Source of the DNA: Candidatus Aminicenantota bacterium
Lineage (GTDB): Bacteria > Acidobacteriota > Aminicenantia > S016-38
Reading direction: 5' to 3'
Assembly (NCBI GenBank): GCA_027062035.1
Contig: JAMOUL010000036.1
Location: 1 to 16,280, forward strand
DNA length: 16,280 nucleotides
The notes under the pieces are model-generated. The model searched no databases, was not told where the DNA came from, and worked only from the letters and a program-made list of their open reading frames with translations. Shown here in pieces: positions 1 to 8,600 of this stretch; the first letter of the stretch is position 1; every line of letters starts with the position of its first letter. The position numbers were made by a program, and so were the translations under genes.

Positions 1-1
1 G

Positions 2-1849
2 ACTTTTACCATGGCCAACGTAATCCAGCGTCTGGGGAGACCGGTACTGATTATATCCCACAACAAAACTCTTGCAGCACAGCTTTATCAGGAGTTTAAA
101 CGATTTTTCCCTCAAAATGCGGTGGAATATTTCGTAAGCTATTACGATTATTATCAGCCTGAGGCGTATATACCACAAACGGATACCTATATAGCCAAAG
201 AGGCCACGATAAATGAAGAGCTGGATAGATTCAGACTTCGAGCAACGCAGTCTCTTCACGAAAGAAGGGATGTTATAGTTGTGGCTTCTGTCTCCTGTAT
301 ATATGGAATGGGGGATCCTGATGTGTATTTTGGAATGGTTCTTAATGTCAGGACAGGAGAGAGAATTTCAAGGGAGGAAATACTTAAAAAATTGGTTGAA
401 ATACAGTATCTGAGAAGTGAAGAGCCTGTCCCGGGCAGATTCCGGGTGCGAGGGGACCAGATAGAGATATTTCCTTCCTATGAGGAATCGGGGTACAGAA
501 TAGAGCTTTTTGGAGATGAAATAGATGCAATATTTGAAATAGACCCACTCAGCGGAAAAATAATATCCCAGAGAAAATGGATTAGAATCTATCCGGTGAG
601 CTATTTTGTAACCCCTAAGAGCAGACTGGAAAGGGCCATAGAAGGAATAGAACGCGAGTTGAAGGAAAGGGTGGAAGAACTTATATCCATGGGAAAAATA
701 TTCGAAGCAGAAAGGCTCGAGAGACGAACAAGGTATGACATTCTTCTTTTGAGAGAAACAGGCCATTGTCCTGGTATAGAAAACTATTCCCGGCATCTCA
801 GTGGAAGATTGCCAGGGCAACCTCCCTTTACTTTAATGGATTACATTCCCGACGATACACTGATAATCATCGACGAAAGCCACATGACCATTCCTCAGCT
901 GAAGGCCATGTATGAGGGTGACCGATCGAGGAAATTAAAACTTGTTGAACATGGATTCCGGCTTCCGTCAGCCCTTGATAATCGACCTTTGAAATTCGAG
1001 GAGTGGGAGGAAAGGGTGGGGCAGGTTCTTTTTGTTTCAGCCACTCCGGGTCCATATGAGCTTCAAAAGGCAGGGGATGCAGTGGTGGAACAGCTTATAA
1101 GGCCCACCGGTCTTATTGATCCGGAAGTGGAAATAAGGCCAACCCGGGGCCAGATAGAGGATTTTGTGGAGGAAGTCAAAAAAAGGGTGGAGATGGGGGA
1201 TAGGGTTCTTGTTACCACCCTCACCAAACGCCTTGCTGAGGAGCTAACCTCTTTTCTGCTTTCGCTTGGCATAAAGGCTAAATATCTTCATTCCGACATA
1301 GACACTCTGGATCGTATGAAAATTATCAAAGCTCTGAGGAGTGGAGAAATAGACGTTATTGTGGGAATTAACCTGTTGAGGGAGGGTCTGGACCTTCCTG
1401 AAGTCTCCCTTGTAGTTATATTTGATGCGGATAGAGAGGGATTCCTTCGTTCTACAACTGCCCTTATTCAAACCTTTGGTAGGGCTGCGAGAAATGTCAG
1501 GGGTAAAGTTATTATGTACGCTGACCGCGTAACAGCTGCTATGAAGGAAGCCATGGATGAGACAAACAGAAGAAGGCGTATACAGATGGAATATAATAGA
1601 AAGATGGGAATTACCCCCACAACGATAAAAAAGGATATTGCTTATGAAATGTCCGCTTCAGATTACCTCGAAGTGGAAAGAGTGGCTGAAGGAGGCGAGG
1701 ATTATATTACAGCAGAGGATAGAAGGAGAATGATTCAGGAACTGGAGCAGAAGATGAAAGAAGCTGCTTCCAGGATGGATTTTGAACTGGCTGCTCGTTA
1801 CAGGGATAAGATTAAGAGACTGAAGCAGATAGAGGTGATCATGGGGTAG
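2..1849 (+). CDS. uvrB: UvrABC system protein B, 5'-truncated by the window edge
   Basis: UvrB is the damage-verification helicase-like subunit of nucleotide excision repair. It is loaded by UvrA and recruits UvrC. The reading frame is open from base 2 and encodes Thr-Phe-Thr before the Met at 11, which matches the end of the usual Walker A segment (GSGKTFT-MANVI). The true start and Walker A therefore lie upstream, and roughly 45-50 residues are missing from a family length near 660-670. Visible hallmarks are the YYDYYQPEAYIP stretch of the DNA-clamping beta-hairpin (bases 140-175), the DESH helicase motif II (872-883), the helicase motif VI region QTFGRAARN (about 1467-1495), and a C-terminal UVR domain (about 1724-1840) of the kind that contacts UvrC. 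The stop is TAG at 1847. A membrane-protein gene follows 23 bases later with no terminator between. Identification is essentially certain. Confidence 0.98.
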   Translation, partial: TFTMANVIQRLGRPVLIISHNKTLAAQLYQEFKRFFPQNAVEYFVSYYDYYQPEAYIPQTDTYIAKEATINEELDRFRLRATQSLHERRDVIVVASVSCIYGMGDPDVYFGMVLNVRTGERISREEILKKLVEIQYLRSEEPVPGRFRVRGDQIEIFPSYEESGYRIELFGDEIDAIFEIDPLSGKIISQRKWIRIYPVSYFVTPKSRLERAIEGIERELKERVEELISMGKIFEAERLERRTRYDILLLRETGHCPGIENYSRHLSGRLPGQPPFTLMDYIPDDTLIIIDESHMTIPQLKAMYEGDRSRKLKLVEHGFRLPSALDNRPLKFEEWEERVGQVLFVSATPGPYELQKAGDAVVEQLIRPTGLIDPEVEIRPTRGQIEDFVEEVKKRVEMGDRVLVTTLTKRLAEELTSFLLSLGIKAKYLHSDIDTLDRMKIIKALRSGEIDVIVGINLLREGLDLPEVSLVVIFDADREGFLRSTTALIQTFGRAARNVRGKVIMYADRVTAAMKEAMDETNRRRRIQMEYNRKMGITPTTIKKDIAYEMSASDYLEVERVAEGGEDYITAEDRRRMIQELEQKMKEAASRMDFELAARYRDKIKRLKQIEVIMG

Positions 1850-1872
1850 TTGTTGGTTTTGCATTAACGCTG

Positions 1873-3741
1873 GTGTTACTTTCTCCTTTTTTGTTTCCCT
1901 ATTCACCCTGGAACCTTATGTTCCGGATTCTTTCCTTCCTTTTCCTTGCAGGATCATTTGTTTTTGCTTATCGTGAGAAAAGGATAGTAATAACTTTAAG
2001 TCGGGTTTTGCTCCTCTCTATATTGTTAACGGTATACTCGGGTTTTTCCATGAGAAACCTTGAGTTTAGTGGGGATGAGCCCCATTATTTACTTTTAACT
2101 AAATCCATAATTTACGATGGGGACCTTGATGTAAGCAATCAATTTCTGGAAAAGCAGTGGAAGGAGTTTTATGTAAAGGAGGATGTTAAACTTCTTCCCC
2201 ATGCCCATGCGGTAAAAGGTGGATGGTATTCAATTCATCTGCCAGGCCTGTCCTATATGCTAATTCCCTTTTATCTGGCTTCGAAACCCTTTCCCGCAGA
2301 AATAAAGAAAATAATTATAAGGCTGGGTTTTTCTATATATGGCCTATTGTTTTTGTTTGTGCTTTTTCATTTTCTAAAGGGGGAATTCGAAGAGGAAGTT
2401 GCGCTGAAGGCACTGGCTATAATAGCTTTGACCGTACCTGCCTTTCCCTTTTTCTTCCATCTCTTTCCCGAAATCCCCGCTGCCCTTTTGACCATATCAT
2501 CCCTTTACATAGTTTTATACAAGAAAAAATGGTGGTTCATGATTGCAGGAGTGTTATCCGGAGCGCTTATCTGGTTCGGAATAAAATATTTTATATTTAC
2601 CCTTATGCTTGTCCTTGTGAGTCTGGTAATAAAACGGAGGGAAACTATTTTCCTGATTATTGCTCAGGCTTTTCCTGTCGTTCCGTTCTTTGCTTATTTG
2701 AAAGCTCATTATGGAACTTATTCAATGCTTTCAGTTTATTACGGTTTTCTTACCCCGGAAAGGAAAGCAGAGCTTATAAGGTTAATAATCTATAAGATTC
2801 CTCTTGAGCTCAGAATAGGTTCCTTCCTGGATTATTTTCTTGATCAGAGGGATGGATTACTTCCCTATGCTCCTGTAGCTATTTTTGCCTTTGCCGCTCT
2901 CCTGCGTTTCTGGAAAAAACGACCTGCCCTCATATCCCTGGCCTTCTTTCTTCCTTTTGTTTTTAACTATGGATGGCAGACACACAGAGGCGGCTATTGT
3001 CCCCCTGCAAGACCGCTTGCTTCCCTTGTCTGGGTTATCGCAGTGGGGTATGCTTTGTTTATAGAGAAGGCAAAAAACAAAAATTTAAGATTTCTTTTCT
3101 GGAGTATGTTTTCCCTTTCCCTGCTTTTATCTGTGCTGCTTTCTTCCATCCCATATGCCTATTATGGACCTACCACACACGAAGTTGCCAATCGTGCAGG
3201 ATTGCTATTCCACAAACTTTCGACACCATTGTTTTACCTTCCCAATTACCTGCCATCGTTTTTGAAGCATCCTTCAGCACCTATAACAAAGTGGATGCCA
3301 AACTATGTCTGGACAGTGCTTTTATTTTTATTTATGGCTTTTATCATTAAATTCATGGTTAAGGAGGGGAAAAGGGATAATAGAAAGCTTATCGCTGGTA
3401 TTATGCTATTTCTTCTTTTGCCCTTTTTCCTTCTCCCTGAAATTCCCCTTTCCAGGGGAAGGTTGATAATGGGAAGGAATGGCAGAGTTCTCGTATATAA
3501 CTGGAAACAGATAGAGGGTAGGTGTGTAAAGTTATTGCAGGATCAGGCTGTAGTTTTTATAACCAGTTATACTCTGGAGGTTAAGGGAAACGGAGTAATC
3601 GTGTTACAAGATTACATAAAGAAGAAGGTGGAGGGGAAAGTTTTCATAGACCCTGAAAAGATACCTCATTTCAGAATTAATGGAGGAATTCTCGTCCATG
3701 TGAAACTTACCGAAGGAGATAGTATCTTAGTGTGTCCGTAG
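1873..3741 (+). CDS. Polytopic membrane protein, GT-C/GT39-like glycosyltransferase candidate
   Basis: The 622-residue protein has about ten hydrophobic segments and a soluble C-terminal tail (about 525-622), probably on the outer face of the membrane. After the first hydrophobic region comes GDEPHYL (G67-L73) followed by DGDLD. An acidic pair in the first external loop is typical of GT-C transferases (PMT/ArnT/GT39), which use polyprenyl-phosphate sugars. Other family-like marks are FPE (198-200) inside a helix and a WQTHRGGYCPPAR loop (W368-R380), resembling the W-x-GG-P-x-R loop of bacterial relatives. The likely role is transfer of a sugar to a lipid, protein or glycan at the membrane; the substrate cannot be read. 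The GTG start at 1873 lacks a Shine-Dalgarno sequence. The frame is open back to about 1816 and encodes more hydrophobic residues (VVVGFALTL) but offers no ATG, GTG or TTG. The Met at 1918 is an alternative start. It probably shares a transcript with uvrB. Confidence 0.72.
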   Translation: MLLSPFLFPYSPWNLMFRILSFLFLAGSFVFAYREKRIVITLSRVLLLSILLTVYSGFSMRNLEFSGDEPHYLLLTKSIIYDGDLDVSNQFLEKQWKEFYVKEDVKLLPHAHAVKGGWYSIHLPGLSYMLIPFYLASKPFPAEIKKIIIRLGFSIYGLLFLFVLFHFLKGEFEEEVALKALAIIALTVPAFPFFFHLFPEIPAALLTISSLYIVLYKKKWWFMIAGVLSGALIWFGIKYFIFTLMLVLVSLVIKRRETIFLIIAQAFPVVPFFAYLKAHYGTYSMLSVYYGFLTPERKAELIRLIIYKIPLELRIGSFLDYFLDQRDGLLPYAPVAIFAFAALLRFWKKRPALISLAFFLPFVFNYGWQTHRGGYCPPARPLASLVWVIAVGYALFIEKAKNKNLRFLFWSMFSLSLLLSVLLSSIPYAYYGPTTHEVANRAGLLFHKLSTPLFYLPNYLPSFLKHPSAPITKWMPNYVWTVLLFLFMAFIIKFMVKEGKRDNRKLIAGIMLFLLLPFFLLPEIPLSRGRLIMGRNGRVLVYNWKQIEGRCVKLLQDQAVVFITSYTLEVKGNGVIVLQDYIKKKVEGKVFIDPEKIPHFRINGGILVHVKLTEGDSILVCP

Positions 3742-3774
3742 ATATTTTTTCTTTTAAGACGTTAAACTTCATGG

Positions 3775-3789
3775 ATTACCTCCGGTAAT
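3775..3789 (+). terminator. Weak stem-loop after the GT-C-like gene
   Basis: ATTACC-TCC-GGTAAT forms a perfect 6-bp stem with a 3-base loop, 33 bases after the preceding stop codon. A T-rich run (TTTATTTTTT, 3797-3806) starts about 8 bases after the stem. The stem is short and the T-run is displaced, so this is only a weak terminator candidate. The rest of the 3742-3970 gap is very AT-rich, and I see no convincing promoter or RNA gene in it. Confidence 0.25.
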
Positions 3790-3970
3790 AAGCCAGTTTA
3801 TTTTTTGGAAGATTTAAATTTTATACAACTTTTTTGACGTTAAAATTTCCACATTTATGTGAATATTTTTTTGTTGTATTTAAAAAATTTCCGCGATTTT
3901 GCACATGTTTAATGCATTTTGATAAAGCCGAAAAATTTGTAAATGGGCTTCAAGTGGTTAAAATTTTACC

Positions 3971-4846
3971 ATGGATGCTTCGAATAAACTCGTTGAAAGA
4001 CCACGTGCTTTTCCCTTCGTGCTTTTGATTGGGGCAGTATCCATATCAATGGCCAGCATATTGATAAAGCTGTGTGCAGATGTGCCTTCCCTTGTAATTG
4101 CCTTCTTTCGGACAGGAATTGTTTCCTTAATTTTACTTCCCATATTCGTTGTCCAGAGGAAACCATATCCGGTCAAACTCCTCCTTTTATCTTTCCTTTC
4201 GGGCATAGGTCTTGCCCTTCATTTTGGATTCTGGATATCTTCTCTGAAGTATACATCTGTTGCCTCGTCTCTGTTCGTGTTGTCCATTTATCCCTTTCTT
4301 GTAGCCATAGCTTCCCATTTCTTTTTAAAGGAAAAACTTACCCTGAAATTTGCCTTAGGGGCGTTATTCACTTTGATCGGAATAGGAATTATATTCTCCT
4401 TTGACCTGTTTTCCATTTCTTTTACCCTGGGCAATTTTCTTTCCTTTCTTGGAGCCCTTTCCCTTGTTTTGTACTTTGTTCCCGGAAGAGAGGTGAGAAA
4501 GGAAATCCCAATTATCCAGTTCCTTTTTGTGGTGTATTCTACTGCGACCGTTTTTTTGTTGATAGGTGTCCGGGCAGGTGGTTACGGTTTTACAGGATAC
4601 AAGACTACCAGCTATGTTTATTTACTTTTACTGGCAATTGTATCCCAGGGTCTGGGTCATTCTTCCTTTAACTGGGCATTGAAATATGTAAAGGCGGGTC
4701 TGGTTAGTATAACAACCCTTGTAGAACCCATAGGGGCTACCATTCTGGCATGGCTTTTTCTGGGTGAAGTTCCAGGTGTGGCCAGGATTACAGGTGGATT
4801 ACTTGTAATTGTCGGTATAATTGTGGCCTGGTTTGATGAAAAATAG
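3971..4846 (+). CDS. EamA-family (DMT superfamily) transporter
   Basis: This 291-residue, ten-helix integral inner-membrane protein is made of two tandem EamA repeats (about 15-140 and 155-288), the standard length and layout for drug/metabolite transporters. Repeat 1 carries the family-type AFFRTGIVSLILLP helix. Repeat 2 ends with the diagnostic LVEPIGATILAWLFLGE segment, the E-P and L-G-E positions conserved in EamA proteins. Family members usually export amino acids, metabolites or drugs, or act as permeases, and the substrate cannot be inferred here. The ATG at 3971 follows a T-rich leader with no clear Shine-Dalgarno sequence, so expression may be weak or driven by an untypical ribosome site. 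The stop at 4844-4846 lies one base from the stop of the convergent gene. There is no obvious operon partner. Confidence 0.93.
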   Translation: MDASNKLVERPRAFPFVLLIGAVSISMASILIKLCADVPSLVIAFFRTGIVSLILLPIFVVQRKPYPVKLLLLSFLSGIGLALHFGFWISSLKYTSVASSLFVLSIYPFLVAIASHFFLKEKLTLKFALGALFTLIGIGIIFSFDLFSISFTLGNFLSFLGALSLVLYFVPGREVRKEIPIIQFLFVVYSTATVFLLIGVRAGGYGFTGYKTTSYVYLLLLAIVSQGLGHSSFNWALKYVKAGLVSITTLVEPIGATILAWLFLGEVPGVARITGGLLVIVGIIVAWFDEK

Positions 4847-4847
4847 C

Positions 4848-5468
4848 TTAAAGATCCAGGCTGGATCTAATTCTATCGAGAACAGTTACTATCTTCTCCT
4901 CTAAATTGGACAAAAAAGGAAGGGGTGCATCGATAGTTGTTCTCTGTTGTTTTTTTTCTCCTTCCTTTTCCATTCGGATTATATTTCCTATCTTTTTATA
5001 TTTTTCCTGTACGAATTCCCGGGCTTTTTCCGTGGAAAGCGGTGGAACTATAGGACTGAACCATTCTGGTTTTTCCTCGATATTAATTATCAGAGTATCT
5101 GAGAGGATTGCTTCTTTGGAAAGTTTTTCCTTATCCTGAATTTCCAGTAATGAGGCGGCGGTTAGTACAGCTGGCTTTGTGGCAGGCTTTAGTTTGGATG
5201 AACCGAGATTGAATATTAAACCTATTTTCAGATTTCTTGCACTCGCCACAATAGAGTAGGTAGTATGGGTGGCAGTTCTGACCTTAAGTTTTCCGGAAAT
5301 TTTGCTTGCCCAGAGAAAGAGATAATCTTCTGGTAATGCGGATTTTAACGACAAAAACCTGTCATTACCCATCCACGTAATTATGAGTAGATAGTCTTCC
5401 AGAATTTCTTCGAAGAAAGTGAAAATTTTAGGAGTCCATTTTTTTTGCATACTTATAAACTTTCCCAC
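4848..5468 (-). CDS. Uncharacterised 206-residue protein
   Basis: I do not recognise this protein. It has no signal peptide and no clear membrane helix. Residues about 25-115 alternate beta-like and helical stretches (LLIITWMG, LKIGLIFNL) and could be a small alpha/beta or profilin/roadblock-like fold; that is speculation. The C-terminal third is charged (EKEGEKKQQ) and ends in a helix (NLEEKIVTVLDRIRSSL). Two starts are possible: GTG at 5468, with AAAAGG directly adjacent, or ATG at 5450, 13 bases after GGGTGGG. The frame is open up to a TAG near 5588 but has no ATG, GTG or TTG above 5468. It converges on the EamA gene with one base between stops. Coding status is supported by length and by the lack of any better frame on this stretch, not by homology. 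Confidence 0.6.
   Translation of the reverse strand: MGKFISMQKKWTPKIFTFFEEILEDYLLIITWMGNDRFLSLKSALPEDYLFLWASKISGKLKVRTATHTTYSIVASARNLKIGLIFNLGSSKLKPATKPAVLTAASLLEIQDKEKLSKEAILSDTLIINIEEKPEWFSPIVPPLSTEKAREFVQEKYKKIGNIIRMEKEGEKKQQRTTIDAPLPFLSNLEEKIVTVLDRIRSSLDL
4852..4868. other. Near-perfect palindrome at the convergent gene ends
   Basis: AGATCCAG-G-CTGGATCT is an 8-bp inverted repeat around a single central base. As RNA it would fold as a 6-bp stem with a 5-base loop. It lies within the last codons of the minus-strand gene and just past the EamA stop codon. On the minus strand it is followed by TTTAAGCTATTTTT, loosely terminator-like. On the plus strand no T-run follows. It could be a weak terminator for the minus-strand gene. 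Confidence 0.3.
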
Positions 5469-5489
5469 CCTTTTGGGTATTATGCAAAA

Positions 5490-5498
5490 ATTATGCCA
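5490..5498 (-). promoter_or_regulatory. Possible extended -10 element for the 206-residue gene
   Basis: On the minus strand TGGCATAAT fits an extended -10 (TGn plus a TATAAT-like hexamer), about 20 bases before the GTG at 5468. No good -35 hexamer lies 16-18 bases upstream. Low confidence. Confidence 0.25.
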
Positions 5499-5636
5499 GA
5501 AAGTCCATTTCAGGAAAGCTTTTGTAATCAGCTTAAGCAGGAAAGGGAAGAATTCTATGAATTTACCTCTGGTTTCATTTTGAGACTATCGGGTGTGTAT
5601 CAGTCTAAAATAAGCGACAAAAGCCAGTGCCTTGGG

Positions 5637-5671
5637 TCTCAAATTGAGACGAGCTTAATATCAATTTGAGA
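5637..5671. repeat. 11-bp perfect inverted repeat in the gap after the tricorn-like gene
   Basis: TCTCAAATTGA (5637-5647) and TCAATTTGAGA (5661-5671) are exact reverse complements separated by 13 bases. The left arm also lies within a smaller inverted repeat, GTCTC-AAATT-GAGAC (5636-5650), so two alternative folds are possible. On the minus strand it comes second in a tandem pair of hairpins after the protease gene stop. It could be a 3' stabilising structure or an operator. No T-run follows on the minus strand. Confidence 0.55.
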
Positions 5672-5672
5672 T

Positions 5673-5692
5673 GGGAGGGGAAATCCCCTCCC
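5673..5692 (-). terminator. GC-rich 8-bp hairpin directly after the tricorn-like gene
   Basis: GGGAGGGG (5673-5680) and CCCCTCCC (5685-5692) form a perfect 8-bp G/C stem with a 4-base loop, 6 bases past the minus-strand stop codon (5699-5701) in an otherwise AT-rich gap. Read on the minus strand it lacks an immediate U-tract, so it may act as an RNA 3' end or stability hairpin or as a non-classical terminator. On the plus strand a T6 run (5702-5707) lies about 9 bases after the stem. Confidence 0.5.
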
Positions 5693-5698
5693 GGTATA

Positions 5699-8600
5699 TC
5701 ATTTTTTCGGAAATCCGCTTGATTTTTTGGAATAAGGAGGGGGTGGAGTAAGTTTTACAGGGTGTTCCTTCAACTGCTTTAAAGCCTCTTTTATAGCTCT
5801 TTCCAGCTGTGTGTCTTTTCCCATGAGCAGATCAATGGGGTCCTGATCCTGGTAAATATCAGGATCCTCTCCATGATTTTCCACAATCCATTTTCTTGTT
5901 TTTGCGTTATAAAATCCCACATTCGACTGGTATATTATTCCGTTATCTATGGTTCTTATCGGATTTATTATCCCTACCAGCCCTCCCCAGGTTGGTACGC
6001 CTATTACCACCCCGAGTTTTCTCGATTTGAAGTGGGCAGTAAAGACTTCCCCATCTGAACCACAGTTTTCGTTTACAAGAAGAATTTTGGGGCCTGGATG
6101 GACGGAACCGGGATAGAGCATTGGTTCAAAATGTCTGACCCTGGAAAAAGCAAACAATTTTCTTTCCAGTTTGTCTATAATCATATATTCATCATATCCA
6201 CCGCCATTATATCTTGCATCGATAATAAGAGCTTTTTTGTATCTGTATGCCCGGAAATATCTTTCGAAGTCTGCCAGTCCTCTTGTCATCATATCCCTTA
6301 TGTGCATGTATCCAACCTTTCCACCTGTTTTCTGCTCGACGTATCTTGCATTTCCGTCAACCCAGTTGTCATATCTCAGTACCTTATCTGAGAATACTGG
6401 CTTAATAATATAAGTTTTTGAGCCTTTATAGGAGGGGAGGGAGTTTACAGTTATTTCCACCTTTTCTCCTGGCAGGACCTGGAGGTATTTGAGAGGGTTT
6501 TTGTTTTTGAGGTCCATCCCGTTTATAGCCAGAAGATAATCTCCTTCCTTAACCTTTATATCGGGTCTCATTAGCGGTGATTGATGTCCCTTTTCCCAGC
6601 TGCGTCCCGGGTATATTTTCCTGAAAACCGGATAACCATTTTTAAAAGTAAAATCTACACCCAGTGAAGCAGGTCTTCTTACCTTTCTGTCGACCTTTAC
6701 TTCCATTTTCGTGTCTCCTCCAAAAATGTAGGAATGGGACACACAAAGGCTACCTGCCATGTTGATGAGGATCCAGTTTAGCTGGTTTCTTGAAGTCACA
6801 TAGGGAATAATCTCTTCTGTGAGTTTTCTGACCTTATTCCAGTCCATACCGTGCATTTCGGGGTCATAGAAGAAATCCCTATAGAGTCTCCATGCTTCCT
6901 GGAAAATCTGTTCCCATTCTGCTCTGTAGTCTATTCTGTAGGATAGATTGGCAAGGTTTACCCTTCCGGAAAGTTTACCCGAACTGAAGAGTTTATCTAC
7001 AGAGCTGGAATACACTTTTTCCCCTGCCATTATGGCGATGTTTTGACCATTAAAGGAGAGACGATAGAAGGCCATCTTTCCCAGTTGTCGAGATTTTCTG
7101 GATTTTATATCGAATACATTGAGATTGTAATGGGGAAACATGGGCAGCACAAAGAAATAATCGTAATCGTTCATGGTTACAAAGGGAAGGGAAAGATAAA
7201 TTAATTTTCCCTTTGCTGCCTTCAGGTAAAAGTAATTGCCTGGTTTTACAGGCACTTCAAAGATTCTATTTTCAATCCCTGCGAGGTCTATTCGAACCAG
7301 GGGCTTTTCTTTAGCCCTTTTAGCTGAAGCTGGCTTTGTATCTACCTTATTTTTACCATACAATTCCTCCCTCAGGGTTTCTTTATAAAAGGGTGGTTTT
7401 TCTCCCGATCTCAGCTGAACCACCATGATCTTTGTGGGATTGTTTATAACATGATTATCCTCCAGATAATCTACCAGAATGTCCATGTAATTACGGTTTG
7501 AAAGGAAATAAAGATATTTTCCATCAGGGCTGAATGTGGGGTTATAGTTGTCAAAAAAGTCGGTAGTTATGGCTTTTTTCAGCCCGGTTTCCAGGCTGTA
7601 AAGGTAAATAACATTGTTTCTGTTAAATGCAGTTTTTGAAAAGGCAAGCCATTTAGAATCTGGAGACCAGGCATAATCACTCATTTCCCATGAGAATTCG
7701 TCGTTCTTCAAATAACGATTTTTGTCGATCAGGCGAAGTTTGCCAGTTTTTACATTAACAATATAGATCTCAAGGTCCTTGGTGGAGAAGACCATCCATT
7801 CTCCGCTGGGAGACCATTCAGGATGGTATGGATAGGTATGGAGTCCTCTGGTGATTCTGCGTTGCCTTCCTGTCGTGATATCCAGCTCGTATAATTCGTA
7901 TTCCCCTGTGCGGTCCGAAAAAAAGGCGATCTTTTTACCATCAGGCGAAAAAACAGGATACATTTCCCTTATACCCGGGGTTTTTGTAAGGTTTATTGCT
8001 TCCCCTGTCCTGGGGGAAATCAGAAAGATATCTCCTCGAGCTTCAAGAAGAAATTTCTTCCCGTTATTGTCGATATCCACATAATGTATATATTTCTTGG
8101 GGTTGATGGTTTTAGGAATAAGTCTCCAGTAATCGTTGGAAACCTTCACCACTATCTTTTTGAGGCTGTCGGTTAGTGGGTTGAATACCCATATTTCTCC
8201 CTTTTCTGTAAAGACGATCTTTCCATCTCCACAGGAAAGATATGCTATATCTCTTTTGAAGGAAGTGTGCCTTTTTATATCCCGGGGATTGTCCGGATCT
8301 ATCGAGAACAGGTTCCTTACTCCTTCCCAGCGGTCAGACATGAAGTAAATTCTTTTGCCAATCCATATAGGATAGGCATTCTTCCCAATATATCTGGTTA
8401 TTAGTTTATAGCTTCTTTCAGCAGGATTTGCCACCCATATCCTCGTATATTGTCCTCCTTTATATCTATGCCAGTAGTATTCCGGTCTTCCTCTATCATT
8501 GTAAGCAATCCTTTTTCCGTCGGGAGAAAAGGAAAGATATACCGCCCTTGGAAGAGGGAGTGGTTGAGGATATCCTCCTTCAAGGCTTACCGTATAAGCC

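Noticed and set aside
368..820. A 150-codon minus-strand ORF inside uvrB
   Set aside because: It is a shadow of the strongly conserved uvrB frame and resembles no protein family.
2223..2795. A 190-codon plus-strand ORF within the membrane glycosyltransferase gene
   Set aside because: It is an alternative frame of a gene with clear family motifs (GDEPHYL, membrane helices). No SD or recognisable domain.
3834..3861. TTGACG with a TATGTG 16 bases later, upstream of the EamA gene
   Set aside because: The -10 matches only half the consensus and such matches are expected by chance in AT-rich sequence, so it was not called as a promoter.
5445..5669. A 74-codon plus-strand ORF starting with TTG in the gap before the tricorn-like gene
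   Set aside because: No SD, poor start, composition not protein-like, and it runs through the inverted repeat. It is better explained as intergenic sequence.
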